Source of the DNA: Shinella curvata
Lineage (GTDB): Bacteria > Pseudomonadota > Alphaproteobacteria > Rhizobiales > Rhizobiaceae
Reading direction: 5' to 3'
Length of the DNA: 64,000 nt
NCBI RefSeq assembly: GCF_022899935.1
Contig: NZ_JALJCJ010000002.1
Span: 1 to 64,000 of the forward strand
Shown here: positions 14,678 through 22,620 of the stretch, one piece after another
Layout: the number at the start of each line of letters is the position of its first letter
Numbering within the stretch: position 1 is the stretch's first letter
The notes under the pieces: generated by a model
What the model saw: the letters and a program-made list of their open reading frames with translations, nothing else
What the model was told of the DNA's origin: nothing
Databases searched by the model: none
Position numbers and translations under genes: made by a program

Positions 14678-17098
14678 ATGAATATGCGTTTTTCCGTCAG
14701 GGCGATGCTTCTGGCCGGGACTGCAGCTCTTGCGCTCGGCGCAGCGGCGCCGGCCGCCGCTCAGGCACAATTGCAGCCACAGTCCACGGCTCGCTCTATC
14801 ACCGTGCCCGCCGGTCCGTTGACGCCCGCGCTGAACAGTCTTGCTGCCCAGACAGGCCTGCAGATCCTCTATGACGCGTCGCTTGCAGAGGGAAAATCGA
14901 CGGCGGGCGCGCGCGGCAACCTGACGCCCGAGCAGGCGCTGAACACCCTGCTGGCAGGCACCGGTGTGGATGCGCGGTTCGCCGGCAGCAATCAGGTGAC
15001 GCTGAGCATCGATCCGGCGGGAACCGGTGCCGCGACCGGTGAGGTCGATGAGAGCGCGACCATGCTGGAAGCGATCACGCTCTACGGCGCGCGCGAGGCG
15101 ACGACGTTGAACGACACGACTGCAAGCGTCGGTATCGTCGATGCCCGGGCAATCCAGAATGGTCAGATCCGGCATACGCAGGATGCCTATCGCCGCCTTG
15201 CCAACGTGCTGGACAGCGCCACGGTCAATTCCGGCTTCGTCATCCGTGGCATGAGTTCCGAAGGCTTCGTCCCCGGTGGTGCGCCGGTCGGCTCGCTCTA
15301 TGTCGATGGCATCCTCCAGACCCGCTACAATGCGCGTTTCGGCGCCCGCAACCTCTGGGATGTCGAGCAGGTCGAGGTCTATCGCGGCCCGCAGTCGACG
15401 CTTTCCGGCCGCGCCGCCATGTCGGGTGCGGTCTACATCAAATCGAAGGATCCGACCTTCGACAAGGAAGTGGAGCTTTCCAGCACTGTCGGCAGCAACA
15501 ATCTCGTCGGTGGCGCTTTCGTCGTGAACACGCCGCTGGCCGAAGACCAGATCGCGCTGCGCATAGCCGGTGCCTTCGAGCGCTCGCGCTCCGATGTCAG
15601 CTACTCGAATTTCAGCCACTATGCCGGCTACGACGACCTGACCACCGATATCAGCGGCACGATCAGGGCCAAGGTGCTGATCACGCCGTCCGAAATGCCA
15701 GAGACCCGCGCGGTCGCGACCTATTCCTACTCGAAGGATCGTCCGAACGACCGTCTGGTCGGGCTCTATGACGGGCGCGGCGACTTCAACAACAACCCTG
15801 ATACCTATACCGAGTATCGCTGGACCGAAGTCCACAATCTCGGCCTCGAAGTAACGCACGATATCTCCGATGCGCTGCGCGTCACCTCGCAGACAGGTTT
15901 CCAATACGGTATAAACAATCGGCGCTCGGTCGATGGCGATACGCCCGGCTATGTGACAGGCATTTGGGGTACGGACAACGATTCCATCGTCACCCAAGAG
16001 CTGCGTCTCAACTATGAGGCGGACCGCTGGAAATGGGTCGCCGGGGTCTTCGGCAGCCACCAGGTCTTCGACGGCGCATCGCGCTTCATCGCGGAGCCCT
16101 ATCCGGATTTCATGCCGGGCGTGATCTACCAGCTCGACGACGATCAGAATCGCACCACCACGAACCTCGCTGTCTTCGGCGAGGCGACCTATGAGTTCGC
16201 GTCCACGTGGTTTGCGACCGTCGGCGGCCGCGTCGATTATCTGAAGGAAAAGAACACCGAGCTGAACTCCATGGTTCTCCACGGCACGGATCCGGTTTGG
16301 TCGCCGCCGAACGGCACCTCGTCCTTCAACGAGGTCAACTTCGTGCCGAAAGTCGGCCTGGTGAAGGAGTTCGGCGACAGCCACAAGGTCGGCGTCACCT
16401 ATTCGCAGGGCTTCCGTTCGGGCGGCTCCTATGTCAACCGCAGCCAGGCGCCCATCTACACGATCGACACATACGATCCGGAACATTCGCAGAGCTACGA
16501 GCTGTCCTACAAGGGGATGCTGCTCGACGACCGGCTGACGCTGAATGCCAACCTCTTCTATACGAAGTACAAGGACCAGCAGATCGAGATCCGGCCGCGC
16601 TCCGACATACCGGGTTATCGCGTCACGGAGAATGCCGCCTCCTCGCGCGCCTGGGGTTTCGAGATCGAGCCGAACTATCAGGTTACCGATCAATTCTCGG
16701 CATTCGCGTCGATCGGTTATCTGAACACCAAGTTCCTCGAATGGAACCATGGCGGCCTCGGCGATCAGGCCGGCAAGTCCTTCCCGGAAGCGCCGGAATG
16801 GACCGTCGGTTTCGGTGGCCGATACGAGTTCGAGAACGGCGTCTATGTCGGCGCGGACGCCAAATATACCACGGACTACAATTCGCGTTTTGGCACGAAG
16901 GGCATGTACAAGATCGACTCCCGGTTCCTCGTGAACGCCCAGGCTGGGTTCAAGAAGGACAACTGGGAGATCACCGCCTTCGCGGAAAATCTCACCGACG
17001 AGAAATACTTCACCATCGTCGATCCCGATGCCGCCTTGCCCTTCGGCCAGGCCGGTGCGCGGCGGTCGTTCGGGTTGAATGTCCGCGCCAAGTTCTGA
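14678..17098 (+). CDS. TonB-dependent siderophore receptor with STN signalling domain
   Basis: An 806-residue outer-membrane receptor. ATG 14678 follows GGGGG; signal peptide to about AAAQAQ. The Secretin/TonB N-terminal (STN) domain (about 37-100: SITVPAGPLTPALNSLAAQT, GNLTPEQALNTLLAGTGVDA) normally contacts a FecR-type sensor. The plug follows (VNSGFVIRGMSSEGF, VEVYRGPQSTLSGRAAMSGA). The barrel ends in SFGLNVRAKF with terminal Phe. It starts a co-oriented set with a binding protein, two permeases, an ATPase and FecR. Ligand unknown; a ferric siderophore is most likely. Confidence 0.93.
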   Translation: MNMRFSVRAMLLAGTAALALGAAAPAAAQAQLQPQSTARSITVPAGPLTPALNSLAAQTGLQILYDASLAEGKSTAGARGNLTPEQALNTLLAGTGVDARFAGSNQVTLSIDPAGTGAATGEVDESATMLEAITLYGAREATTLNDTTASVGIVDARAIQNGQIRHTQDAYRRLANVLDSATVNSGFVIRGMSSEGFVPGGAPVGSLYVDGILQTRYNARFGARNLWDVEQVEVYRGPQSTLSGRAAMSGAVYIKSKDPTFDKEVELSSTVGSNNLVGGAFVVNTPLAEDQIALRIAGAFERSRSDVSYSNFSHYAGYDDLTTDISGTIRAKVLITPSEMPETRAVATYSYSKDRPNDRLVGLYDGRGDFNNNPDTYTEYRWTEVHNLGLEVTHDISDALRVTSQTGFQYGINNRRSVDGDTPGYVTGIWGTDNDSIVTQELRLNYEADRWKWVAGVFGSHQVFDGASRFIAEPYPDFMPGVIYQLDDDQNRTTTNLAVFGEATYEFASTWFATVGGRVDYLKEKNTELNSMVLHGTDPVWSPPNGTSSFNEVNFVPKVGLVKEFGDSHKVGVTYSQGFRSGGSYVNRSQAPIYTIDTYDPEHSQSYELSYKGMLLDDRLTLNANLFYTKYKDQQIEIRPRSDIPGYRVTENAASSRAWGFEIEPNYQVTDQFSAFASIGYLNTKFLEWNHGGLGDQAGKSFPEAPEWTVGFGGRYEFENGVYVGADAKYTTDYNSRFGTKGMYKIDSRFLVNAQAGFKKDNWEITAFAENLTDEKYFTIVDPDAALPFGQAGARRSFGLNVRAKF

Positions 17099-17150
17099 TC
17101 GTGTCGCGGGGTGAAAGCCCCGCGACCGTCATCCGCATCCCTCCGAAACG

Positions 17151-18083
17151 GTGTTTGCCTTGCGTTTTTGTCTGATCGTCATGTTCCTTCTGTCTTCCTT
17201 CTCCCTGGCGAGTGCCGCCTGCCAGGGACGGGAGATAACGGAAGGTGTCTACAAGCCGCCGGTCTGCGTGCCGATCGAGGCAAAGAGGATCGTGACGCTC
17301 GATCCATTGCTGACGCTCGGCCTTCTCATCGAACTTGAGGCACCTGTCGTTGCCACGCCGTACATGGCCATCCAGGACGAACAGGTGCTGAATGCCGTCA
17401 AACAGGCGAAAATGGTGGATCTCGGCAATCCGCGCGAACCCAGTCTGGAGCGTGTCGCGGCTCTGAAACCCGATCTCATCATCGGCAGCACCGAGGGGCA
17501 TGCCGCGATATACGAGACGGTGTCGAAGATCGCGCCGACGGTCTTCCTCGATCACACCGAGTGGAAGATCTATCGTCAGCGCATCGCGCGGATCACCGGC
17601 CGCGAGGGAGTGGCCGACGACGCGCTCGCGGCCTATGAAACGCGTGTTGCCGCGATCCGCGAGCGCATGAAGGACAAGGCTCTTACCGTGTCCACCGTCC
17701 GCTTCGCACCGGGCCGTTTCGTCGTTTTCCTCGACGGTCCTGCCGCCTACGCGCCCTTTTCGGTTCTGCACGAAGCGGGCGTGAAGCGCACCGCTTATGA
17801 GACGGTGACGGACGGCACGATCGTCAAGCGGCCGGATTGGGAAGAATTGGCCAATCTCGATGGCGATATTCTCCTCTATGTCTCCGCCAGCGGCTTCGAG
17901 AGCGGTCCGGACGATGCGCTTGAGAAGGAGGTAACGAACAACCCGCTCTGGCAGCTTCTGCCGGCCGTGCAGAATGGCCGAGCCCACCGGGTCGACCGGG
18001 CGACCTGGCAGAGTTTCCACGGCATCGCCTCCGCACATCGCATCCTCGACGACATCGAACGCTACATCCTGGCGGATCGATGA
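17151..18083 (+). CDS. Periplasmic siderophore-binding protein (FecB/FhuD type)
   Basis: A 310-residue class III binding protein with N-terminal signal (hydrophobic 5-22, ending ASA/ACQ). Motifs are PIEAKRIVTLDPLLTLGLLI, LGNPREPSLERVAALKPDLI, a long interdomain helix around 160-190 and NNPLWQLLPAVQNGRAHRVD near the end. It carries the ferric siderophore across the periplasm to the FecCD-type permeases. GTG 17151 is used; ATG 17181 is an alternative and neither has a strong ribosome site. The stop overlaps the first permease start. Confidence 0.88.
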   Translation: MFALRFCLIVMFLLSSFSLASAACQGREITEGVYKPPVCVPIEAKRIVTLDPLLTLGLLIELEAPVVATPYMAIQDEQVLNAVKQAKMVDLGNPREPSLERVAALKPDLIIGSTEGHAAIYETVSKIAPTVFLDHTEWKIYRQRIARITGREGVADDALAAYETRVAAIRERMKDKALTVSTVRFAPGRFVVFLDGPAAYAPFSVLHEAGVKRTAYETVTDGTIVKRPDWEELANLDGDILLYVSASGFESGPDDALEKEVTNNPLWQLLPAVQNGRAHRVDRATWQSFHGIASAHRILDDIERYILADR

Positions 18084-19117
18084 TCCGCCCATACGGCATG
18101 AATACCGCACGTCGCATGGCGAATGACGGAGGCAGGCCTTTGGGCCTGCTTCTGCTGTTCTGCCTGCTCGTTGCCGCTGTGCTGTGGTCGCTCGCATCGG
18201 GTGCGAGGCATATCCCGCTTGCGACCGTATGGCATGCGGTTGTCGGCTTCGACGGGTCGCGGGAACACCTGCTGGTCATGCTGATCCGTCTGCCGCGCGT
18301 GCTCGCCGCCGTGCTCGCGGGCAGCGCGCTTGCCGTCTCAGGCGTCATCATGCAGGTGGTGACGAACAATCCTCTTGCCTCGCCGGGACTGCTCGGCATC
18401 AATGCCGGAGCCGCGTTTGCCGTCGTGCTGGTCATGACGCTTTTCGGGACTGGCACCGGCGATGTCTATATGTGGTATGCCTTCGGCGGTGCGGGCGCCG
18501 CCGCGCTGCTCGTCCATGGGATGGGATCCTTCGGCCCGTCGGGGCATTCGACGATCGGGCTGGTGATCGCCGGCGCCATCGTTGCGACCTTCCTGACGGC
18601 ACTGACGAGCGCCATACTCATCTTCGACCAGAACACGCTCGATGCCGTCCGCCTCTGGACCGCGGGATCGGTGACCGGCCGGACGATGGCGCAAAACGCT
18701 GCGGTGGCACCCTACATTCTGACTGGGCTTGCGGCAGGCCTGTTCCTCGGGCGTCATCTCGTGACCCTGAGCCTTGGAGCGGAAGCCGCGCGGTCGCTGG
18801 GACAAAATCAGGCGGTCTGGCGGTCGGTTTCCATCGCCGTCGTCATCCTGCTGGCCGGCAGCGCCGTGTCGCTTGCCGGGCCCATCGGCTTTGTCGGGCT
18901 GGTCGTTCCCCATATCGTGCGGTTGACGATCGGTGCCGACTATCGCTGGGTCCTGCCTTTCAGTGCGGTCGGTGGCGCGCTGCTTGTCGTGGTCGCCGAT
19001 CTTGCCGGCCGCATGATCTTCGGGAGCCAGGATTTTCCCGTGGGTGTGACGACAGCCCTGATCGGCGCGCCGTTCTTCCTCTGGCTGGCGCGCAGCCGTG
19101 CAGGGGGCGGATCATGA
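18080..19117 (+). CDS. FecCD-family siderophore ABC permease 1
   Basis: A 345-residue inner-membrane permease with about nine or ten helices. Family blocks are IRLPRVLAAVLAGSALAVSG, NNPLASPGLLGINAGAAFAV, LSLGAEAARSLGQNQAVWRS (coupling helix to the ATPase) and AGPIGFVGLVVPHIVRLTIG. The ATG overlaps the binding protein's stop by four bases. It pairs with the next gene to form the transmembrane pore. Confidence 0.93.
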   Translation: MIRPYGMNTARRMANDGGRPLGLLLLFCLLVAAVLWSLASGARHIPLATVWHAVVGFDGSREHLLVMLIRLPRVLAAVLAGSALAVSGVIMQVVTNNPLASPGLLGINAGAAFAVVLVMTLFGTGTGDVYMWYAFGGAGAAALLVHGMGSFGPSGHSTIGLVIAGAIVATFLTALTSAILIFDQNTLDAVRLWTAGSVTGRTMAQNAAVAPYILTGLAAGLFLGRHLVTLSLGAEAARSLGQNQAVWRSVSIAVVILLAGSAVSLAGPIGFVGLVVPHIVRLTIGADYRWVLPFSAVGGALLVVVADLAGRMIFGSQDFPVGVTTALIGAPFFLWLARSRAGGGS

Positions 19118-20100
19118 CGCGCTGCCTTCTTGTCCTCGTGATCATCCTTGCCGGACTGGTGATCGCCAGCCTTGCACTGGGTGACGTCGCCTTGTCCCGG
19201 CAGGATCTCTGGGAAACGCTCACCGGATCGCACGACAGGACCTCCCGCAACGCCATGATCGTCTTCGATCTGCGGCTTCCGCGTGTGCTGCTTGCCGCCC
19301 TCGTCGGCGCCGCCCTCGCGACGGCCGGCACGATCACGCTCGCGATCATGCGCAATCCGCTCGCCGAGCCGGGCGTTCTGGGCATCAACAGCGGTGCTGC
19401 GGTTGCGGTGATGGCCGTCATCGTGCTCCTGCAGGACCCGCCGGCTCTTTTGCCTCCCGTTGCCGGCTTCGCAGGGGCGGCCGCGATGGCGGCTGCCGTG
19501 TTCCTTCTGTCATGGCGCGGCGGAACCTCGTCGTTGCGCATCATACTGACTGGCATCGGCCTTGGTTCGCTGGCCGGCGCCGCCACGACCTTCCTTTCGG
19601 CCTTTGGCGATATCGGCGATGTCCAGCGCGCGATGATCTGGCTGGCGGGCAGCGTCTATGACGCCAGCCTAGCCAAGGTGCGTTTCCTGTTCCTCTGGCT
19701 GGTCATTCCGCTTGCGCTGGCCTGGATGGCCTCGCGCGAACTGGATCTGATCCGTTTCGGGGACGACACGGCAAAAAGCTTCGGCCAGCCGGTCGATCGG
19801 ACCCGCGGCCTGATGATCGTACTCTGCACGCTCATATCAGGAGCTGCCGTCGCCGCGGCGGGGCTGATCGGTTTCGTCGGGCTGGTCGCGCCCCATGTCG
19901 CAGGCCGGCTGGTCGGCCCGTCGCACGCGAGAATTCTGCCCGTGGCCGCCCTGTGCGGGGCGATCCTCGTGGTGGCCGCCGATCTCCTCGGGCGGCTGGT
20001 CATCGCGCCGGTCCAGATTCCGGCCGGGATCGTGACGGGGCTGATCGGAGCCCCCTTTTTCGCCTCTCTCTTGTGGAAACGCCGCCATGCCCGTGGATGA
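19114..20100 (+). CDS. FecCD-family siderophore ABC permease 2
   Basis: A 328-residue permease starting MTRCLLVLVIILAGLVIASL at ATG 19114, which overlaps the preceding stop (ATGA). It shows FDLRLPRVLLAALVGAALAT, RNPLAEPGVLGINSGAAVAV, FGDDTAKSFGQPVDRTRGLM (coupling region) and AGLIGFVGLVAPHVAGRLVG. A longer open frame begins inside permease 1 but its upstream part is an out-of-frame shadow. It forms a heterodimer with permease 1. Confidence 0.93.
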   Translation: MTRCLLVLVIILAGLVIASLALGDVALSRQDLWETLTGSHDRTSRNAMIVFDLRLPRVLLAALVGAALATAGTITLAIMRNPLAEPGVLGINSGAAVAVMAVIVLLQDPPALLPPVAGFAGAAAMAAAVFLLSWRGGTSSLRIILTGIGLGSLAGAATTFLSAFGDIGDVQRAMIWLAGSVYDASLAKVRFLFLWLVIPLALAWMASRELDLIRFGDDTAKSFGQPVDRTRGLMIVLCTLISGAAVAAAGLIGFVGLVAPHVAGRLVGPSHARILPVAALCGAILVVAADLLGRLVIAPVQIPAGIVTGLIGAPFFASLLWKRRHARG

Positions 20101-20884
20101 AAGCAACAGATCCGCAAAAATAGCCGGGCGGGGCGTGTCCATTGCCTATGGGAGCCGCCGCATCGTCGAAGACCTCGATCTTGTCGTGCCGGAGCGTCGT
20201 TTCACCGCGCTCGTCGGGCCCAATGGCAGCGGCAAATCCACGATCCTGCGCACATTCGCAGGTCTCATGAGAGCCACGGGCGGGTCCATTCTTCTGGATG
20301 GCAGAAGCATCGCGACACTCGGTGCGCGGGAGATGGCGCGACGTGTCGGCGTGCTTCTCCAGGGGCCGGTGGCGCCCGAGGGGCTGACGGTGCGCGATCT
20401 CGTCCAACAGGGGCGTTACCCGCATCGCTCGCTCTTCGGACGCTGGTCCGAAGCCGATCAGGCCGCCTGCGAGGAGGCGATGATGCTGACCGGCACCACG
20501 ACATTGGCCGATACGCCTCTCGATACGCTCTCCGGCGGCCAGCGGCAACGCGCATGGATTGCGATGACGTTGGCGCAGCAAAGCGAGGTGCTGCTGCTCG
20601 ACGAGCCGACGACCTTTCTCGACCTTGCGCATCAAATCGAGCTGATGAACCTGATCACGGTCCTCGTGCGTGATCATCGCAAGACCGTTGTCGCCGTGCT
20701 GCACGACCTCAATCAGGCGGCACGTTATGCCGAACATGTCGTCCTGTTGAAGGATGGGAGGATTGCCGCGGCTGGTCACCCATCGGACGTGATTTCGCAG
20801 GACACGATTGCCGATGTGTTCGGGGTGCGCTCGATGGTCATTCGCGATCCCGTTGCCGGAACGCCCCTTTGCGTGCCGTTGTAG
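20087..20884 (+). CDS. Siderophore ABC transporter ATPase (FecE/FhuC type)
   Basis: A 265-residue ATPase with Walker A VGPNGSGKST (about 45-54), a Q-loop VGVLLQGP, signature LSGGQRQRAWIAM, Walker B VLLLDEPTTFLD and switch His in VAVLHDLNQAARYAE. It overlaps the upstream permease by 14 bases, so translation is probably coupled. It powers the importer encoded just upstream. Confidence 0.94.
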   Translation: MPVDESNRSAKIAGRGVSIAYGSRRIVEDLDLVVPERRFTALVGPNGSGKSTILRTFAGLMRATGGSILLDGRSIATLGAREMARRVGVLLQGPVAPEGLTVRDLVQQGRYPHRSLFGRWSEADQAACEEAMMLTGTTTLADTPLDTLSGGQRQRAWIAMTLAQQSEVLLLDEPTTFLDLAHQIELMNLITVLVRDHRKTVVAVLHDLNQAARYAEHVVLLKDGRIAAAGHPSDVISQDTIADVFGVRSMVIRDPVAGTPLCVPL

Positions 20885-21014
20885 TCTCGGGCGGATTGAC
20901 GTTGCGCTGGACGGTTTGGCGCATTGCCTCGACCGTCCTCTTTGGATCGATTAAGAGTCCCGAACGGGCGATGCCAATCGTCTAGATGGTAGAGCGAGGC
21001 TCCGGGAGAAGGTG

Positions 21015-21965
21015 ATGCGGGGCAACCGTGCCAATCAAATTCAGCGAAAACGCAACAGGGAGGCAACGGACTGGCTGTTGCGCAACCGTGATCCCGCGCA
21101 ACCCGCGGAGGAGAAGGCGCATTTCAAGGATTGGCTGGACGATCCGGAAAACTGTCGCACATACCGGCTCGCCGAGACGCTGATGGGAGATGCCCGGTCT
21201 GCCATCCAGTCCGATCCGGCCTTGCGGAATACCAGAACCGAGCCGCGCAGCCGCGCCAAGCCCGTTGCGTCGGCCATGCTGCTCCTTGGCTGCGCCGCCG
21301 CGACGTTTCTTGCCCTCGACGGGCCGATGCGCCTGCGCGCCGACGCTATGTCCGGCATCGACGAAATGCCGATTCTGACCCTTGAGGACGGCTCCGTCGT
21401 GCAGATGAACGCGTCGTCCGCGATCGCCGTGGATTTCGATGAAAAACGCCGGACGATCCGGCTGCTGCGCGGTCAGGCGTTCTTCAAGGTCGCGCCTGCG
21501 CCCTCGAGGCCCTTTACCGTCGAGGCTGGAGATACGCGCGTGACGGCTCTCGGCACGGCTTTCGATGTCCGGTATGGCGCTCTGGATACGGGGGTTACGG
21601 TCACCGAGCACACCGTTCTGCTTGAAACCAGCGATACACGTTCGCCCTCCATGCGCCTCTCCGAAGGCGAGCAGGCCACCTATGAGAGAGCCAGCGGAAA
21701 GACGGAGATCCAGCCCGTGGACGGTCTCGTGGCGCTCGCCTGGCAGCGCGGCCAGCTCGCTGTGGAAAACGCGCCGCTTTCCTATGTCGTCGAGGAGATC
21801 GGCCGCCATTTCTCCGGCCGGATCGTTCTTGCCGGGAGCGGGCTCGCAAACCGCCGGGTGAGCGGCACGATCACCGTCTCCGACACGGCGTCGGCTCTTG
21901 CCTTCCTTCGCCAGGCGCTGGGTGTGAAAGTGACGCGGGTCGGCCCGCTGATCGTCATCCGCTGA
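21015..21965 (+). CDS. FecR-family transmembrane sensor/anti-sigma regulator
   Basis: A 316-residue FecR. The cytoplasmic domain (about 12-60) has the family start pattern ATDWLLRNRDPAQPAEEKAH and FKDWLDDPENCRTY. One membrane helix lies at about 76-95 (VASAMLLLGCAAATFLALDG). The periplasmic FecR domain (LTLEDGSVVQMNASSAIAVD, RLLRGQAFFKVA, RPFTVEAGDTRVTALGTAFD) ends in an STN-like tail. ATG 21015 follows GGGAGAAGG; GTG 21012 is possible. It should receive the signal from the STN receptor at 14678. Oddly, no FecI-type sigma gene is adjacent. Confidence 0.92.
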   Translation: MRGNRANQIQRKRNREATDWLLRNRDPAQPAEEKAHFKDWLDDPENCRTYRLAETLMGDARSAIQSDPALRNTRTEPRSRAKPVASAMLLLGCAAATFLALDGPMRLRADAMSGIDEMPILTLEDGSVVQMNASSAIAVDFDEKRRTIRLLRGQAFFKVAPAPSRPFTVEAGDTRVTALGTAFDVRYGALDTGVTVTEHTVLLETSDTRSPSMRLSEGEQATYERASGKTEIQPVDGLVALAWQRGQLAVENAPLSYVVEEIGRHFSGRIVLAGSGLANRRVSGTITVSDTASALAFLRQALGVKVTRVGPLIVIR

Positions 21966-22024
21966 CAATGATCGAGACATTCGACCCTCGAGAGGGCGTA
22001 GCAACCGATGACAGGAGCGGCCGT

Positions 22025-22309
22025 ATGATCGAAGCCACCGCAGTGATGAAAACTGAATTTGCATCCAGATATCTGGTCCAGATGTGCAAGCACTTTGCCC
22101 ACAAGGTCGACGTTCAGTACACCGACACCCATGGCGAATGCCGTTTCAACGGTGGTGTCGCGACCTTCGAGGCAAAGGCGGACGGTCTGCAACTGGTCGT
22201 GAAGGCCCCGAGCGAAGAGATCGTCGCATGGGCTCAGTCAGCCATTGAAACCCATCTGGTGCGTTTTGCCTTCCGGGAAAAGATCGACGGCCTCGTTTGG
22301 CAGCGTTGA
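22025..22309 (+). CDS. DUF2218 family protein
   Basis: A 94-residue protein from ATG 22025 (AGGAG seven to eight bases upstream; the earlier ATG 21968 has no site). It has the DUF2218 pattern: ASRYLVQMCKHFAHKVDVQY, NGGVATFEAKADGLQLVVKA and HLVRFAFREKIDGLVWQR. Such proteins are often encoded beside siderophore uptake genes, but the role is not established. It probably ends the iron operon. Confidence 0.82.
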   Translation: MIEATAVMKTEFASRYLVQMCKHFAHKVDVQYTDTHGECRFNGGVATFEAKADGLQLVVKAPSEEIVAWAQSAIETHLVRFAFREKIDGLVWQR

Positions 22310-22620
22310 ATCGTCGTCGTGCCGGCTGAGGCATATCCGCGTGGCGTTTCATGGCATCACCGAGCCCTCTGCCTGAAAATGCCGGCATATACCGTTGTGC
22401 CGACGGCAAGCCTCAAACGAAAACGCCCGCCGAAGCGAGCGTCTTGTCTGATGCATATGTCAGGTGAGCAGGCAGGATCGAATGGGTCGTTCGCGCGCAT
22501 CTGAATGGTCGACTTTCGAAGGGCTTATTCTCACCCGTCTGCGTGGGGAGCGCCAGGCGCCGATGATCCGGCCCGCAGTTGCGGCCCGGATCGTTTCGTC
22601 GCGCGAGCGCGAGCGGCTTG
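22310..22620. other. Convergent intergenic region
   Basis: About 310 bases between the DUF2218 gene and the RND pump gene, converging. It holds the minus-strand terminator at 22423-22442. No gene seen. Confidence 0.5.
22418..22442 (-). terminator. Terminator of the RND efflux operon
   Basis: On the minus strand ACGCTCGC, loop TTCG, GCGGGCGT form an 8-bp stem with a stable UUCG tetraloop. It is followed by TTTCGTTT. It lies about 180 bases past the RND stop. Confidence 0.75.

Noticed and set aside
14600-16750. 716-codon minus-strand open frame opposite the TonB receptor
   Set aside because: It is the antisense shadow of a certain receptor gene and has no motifs, ribosome site or plausible fold.
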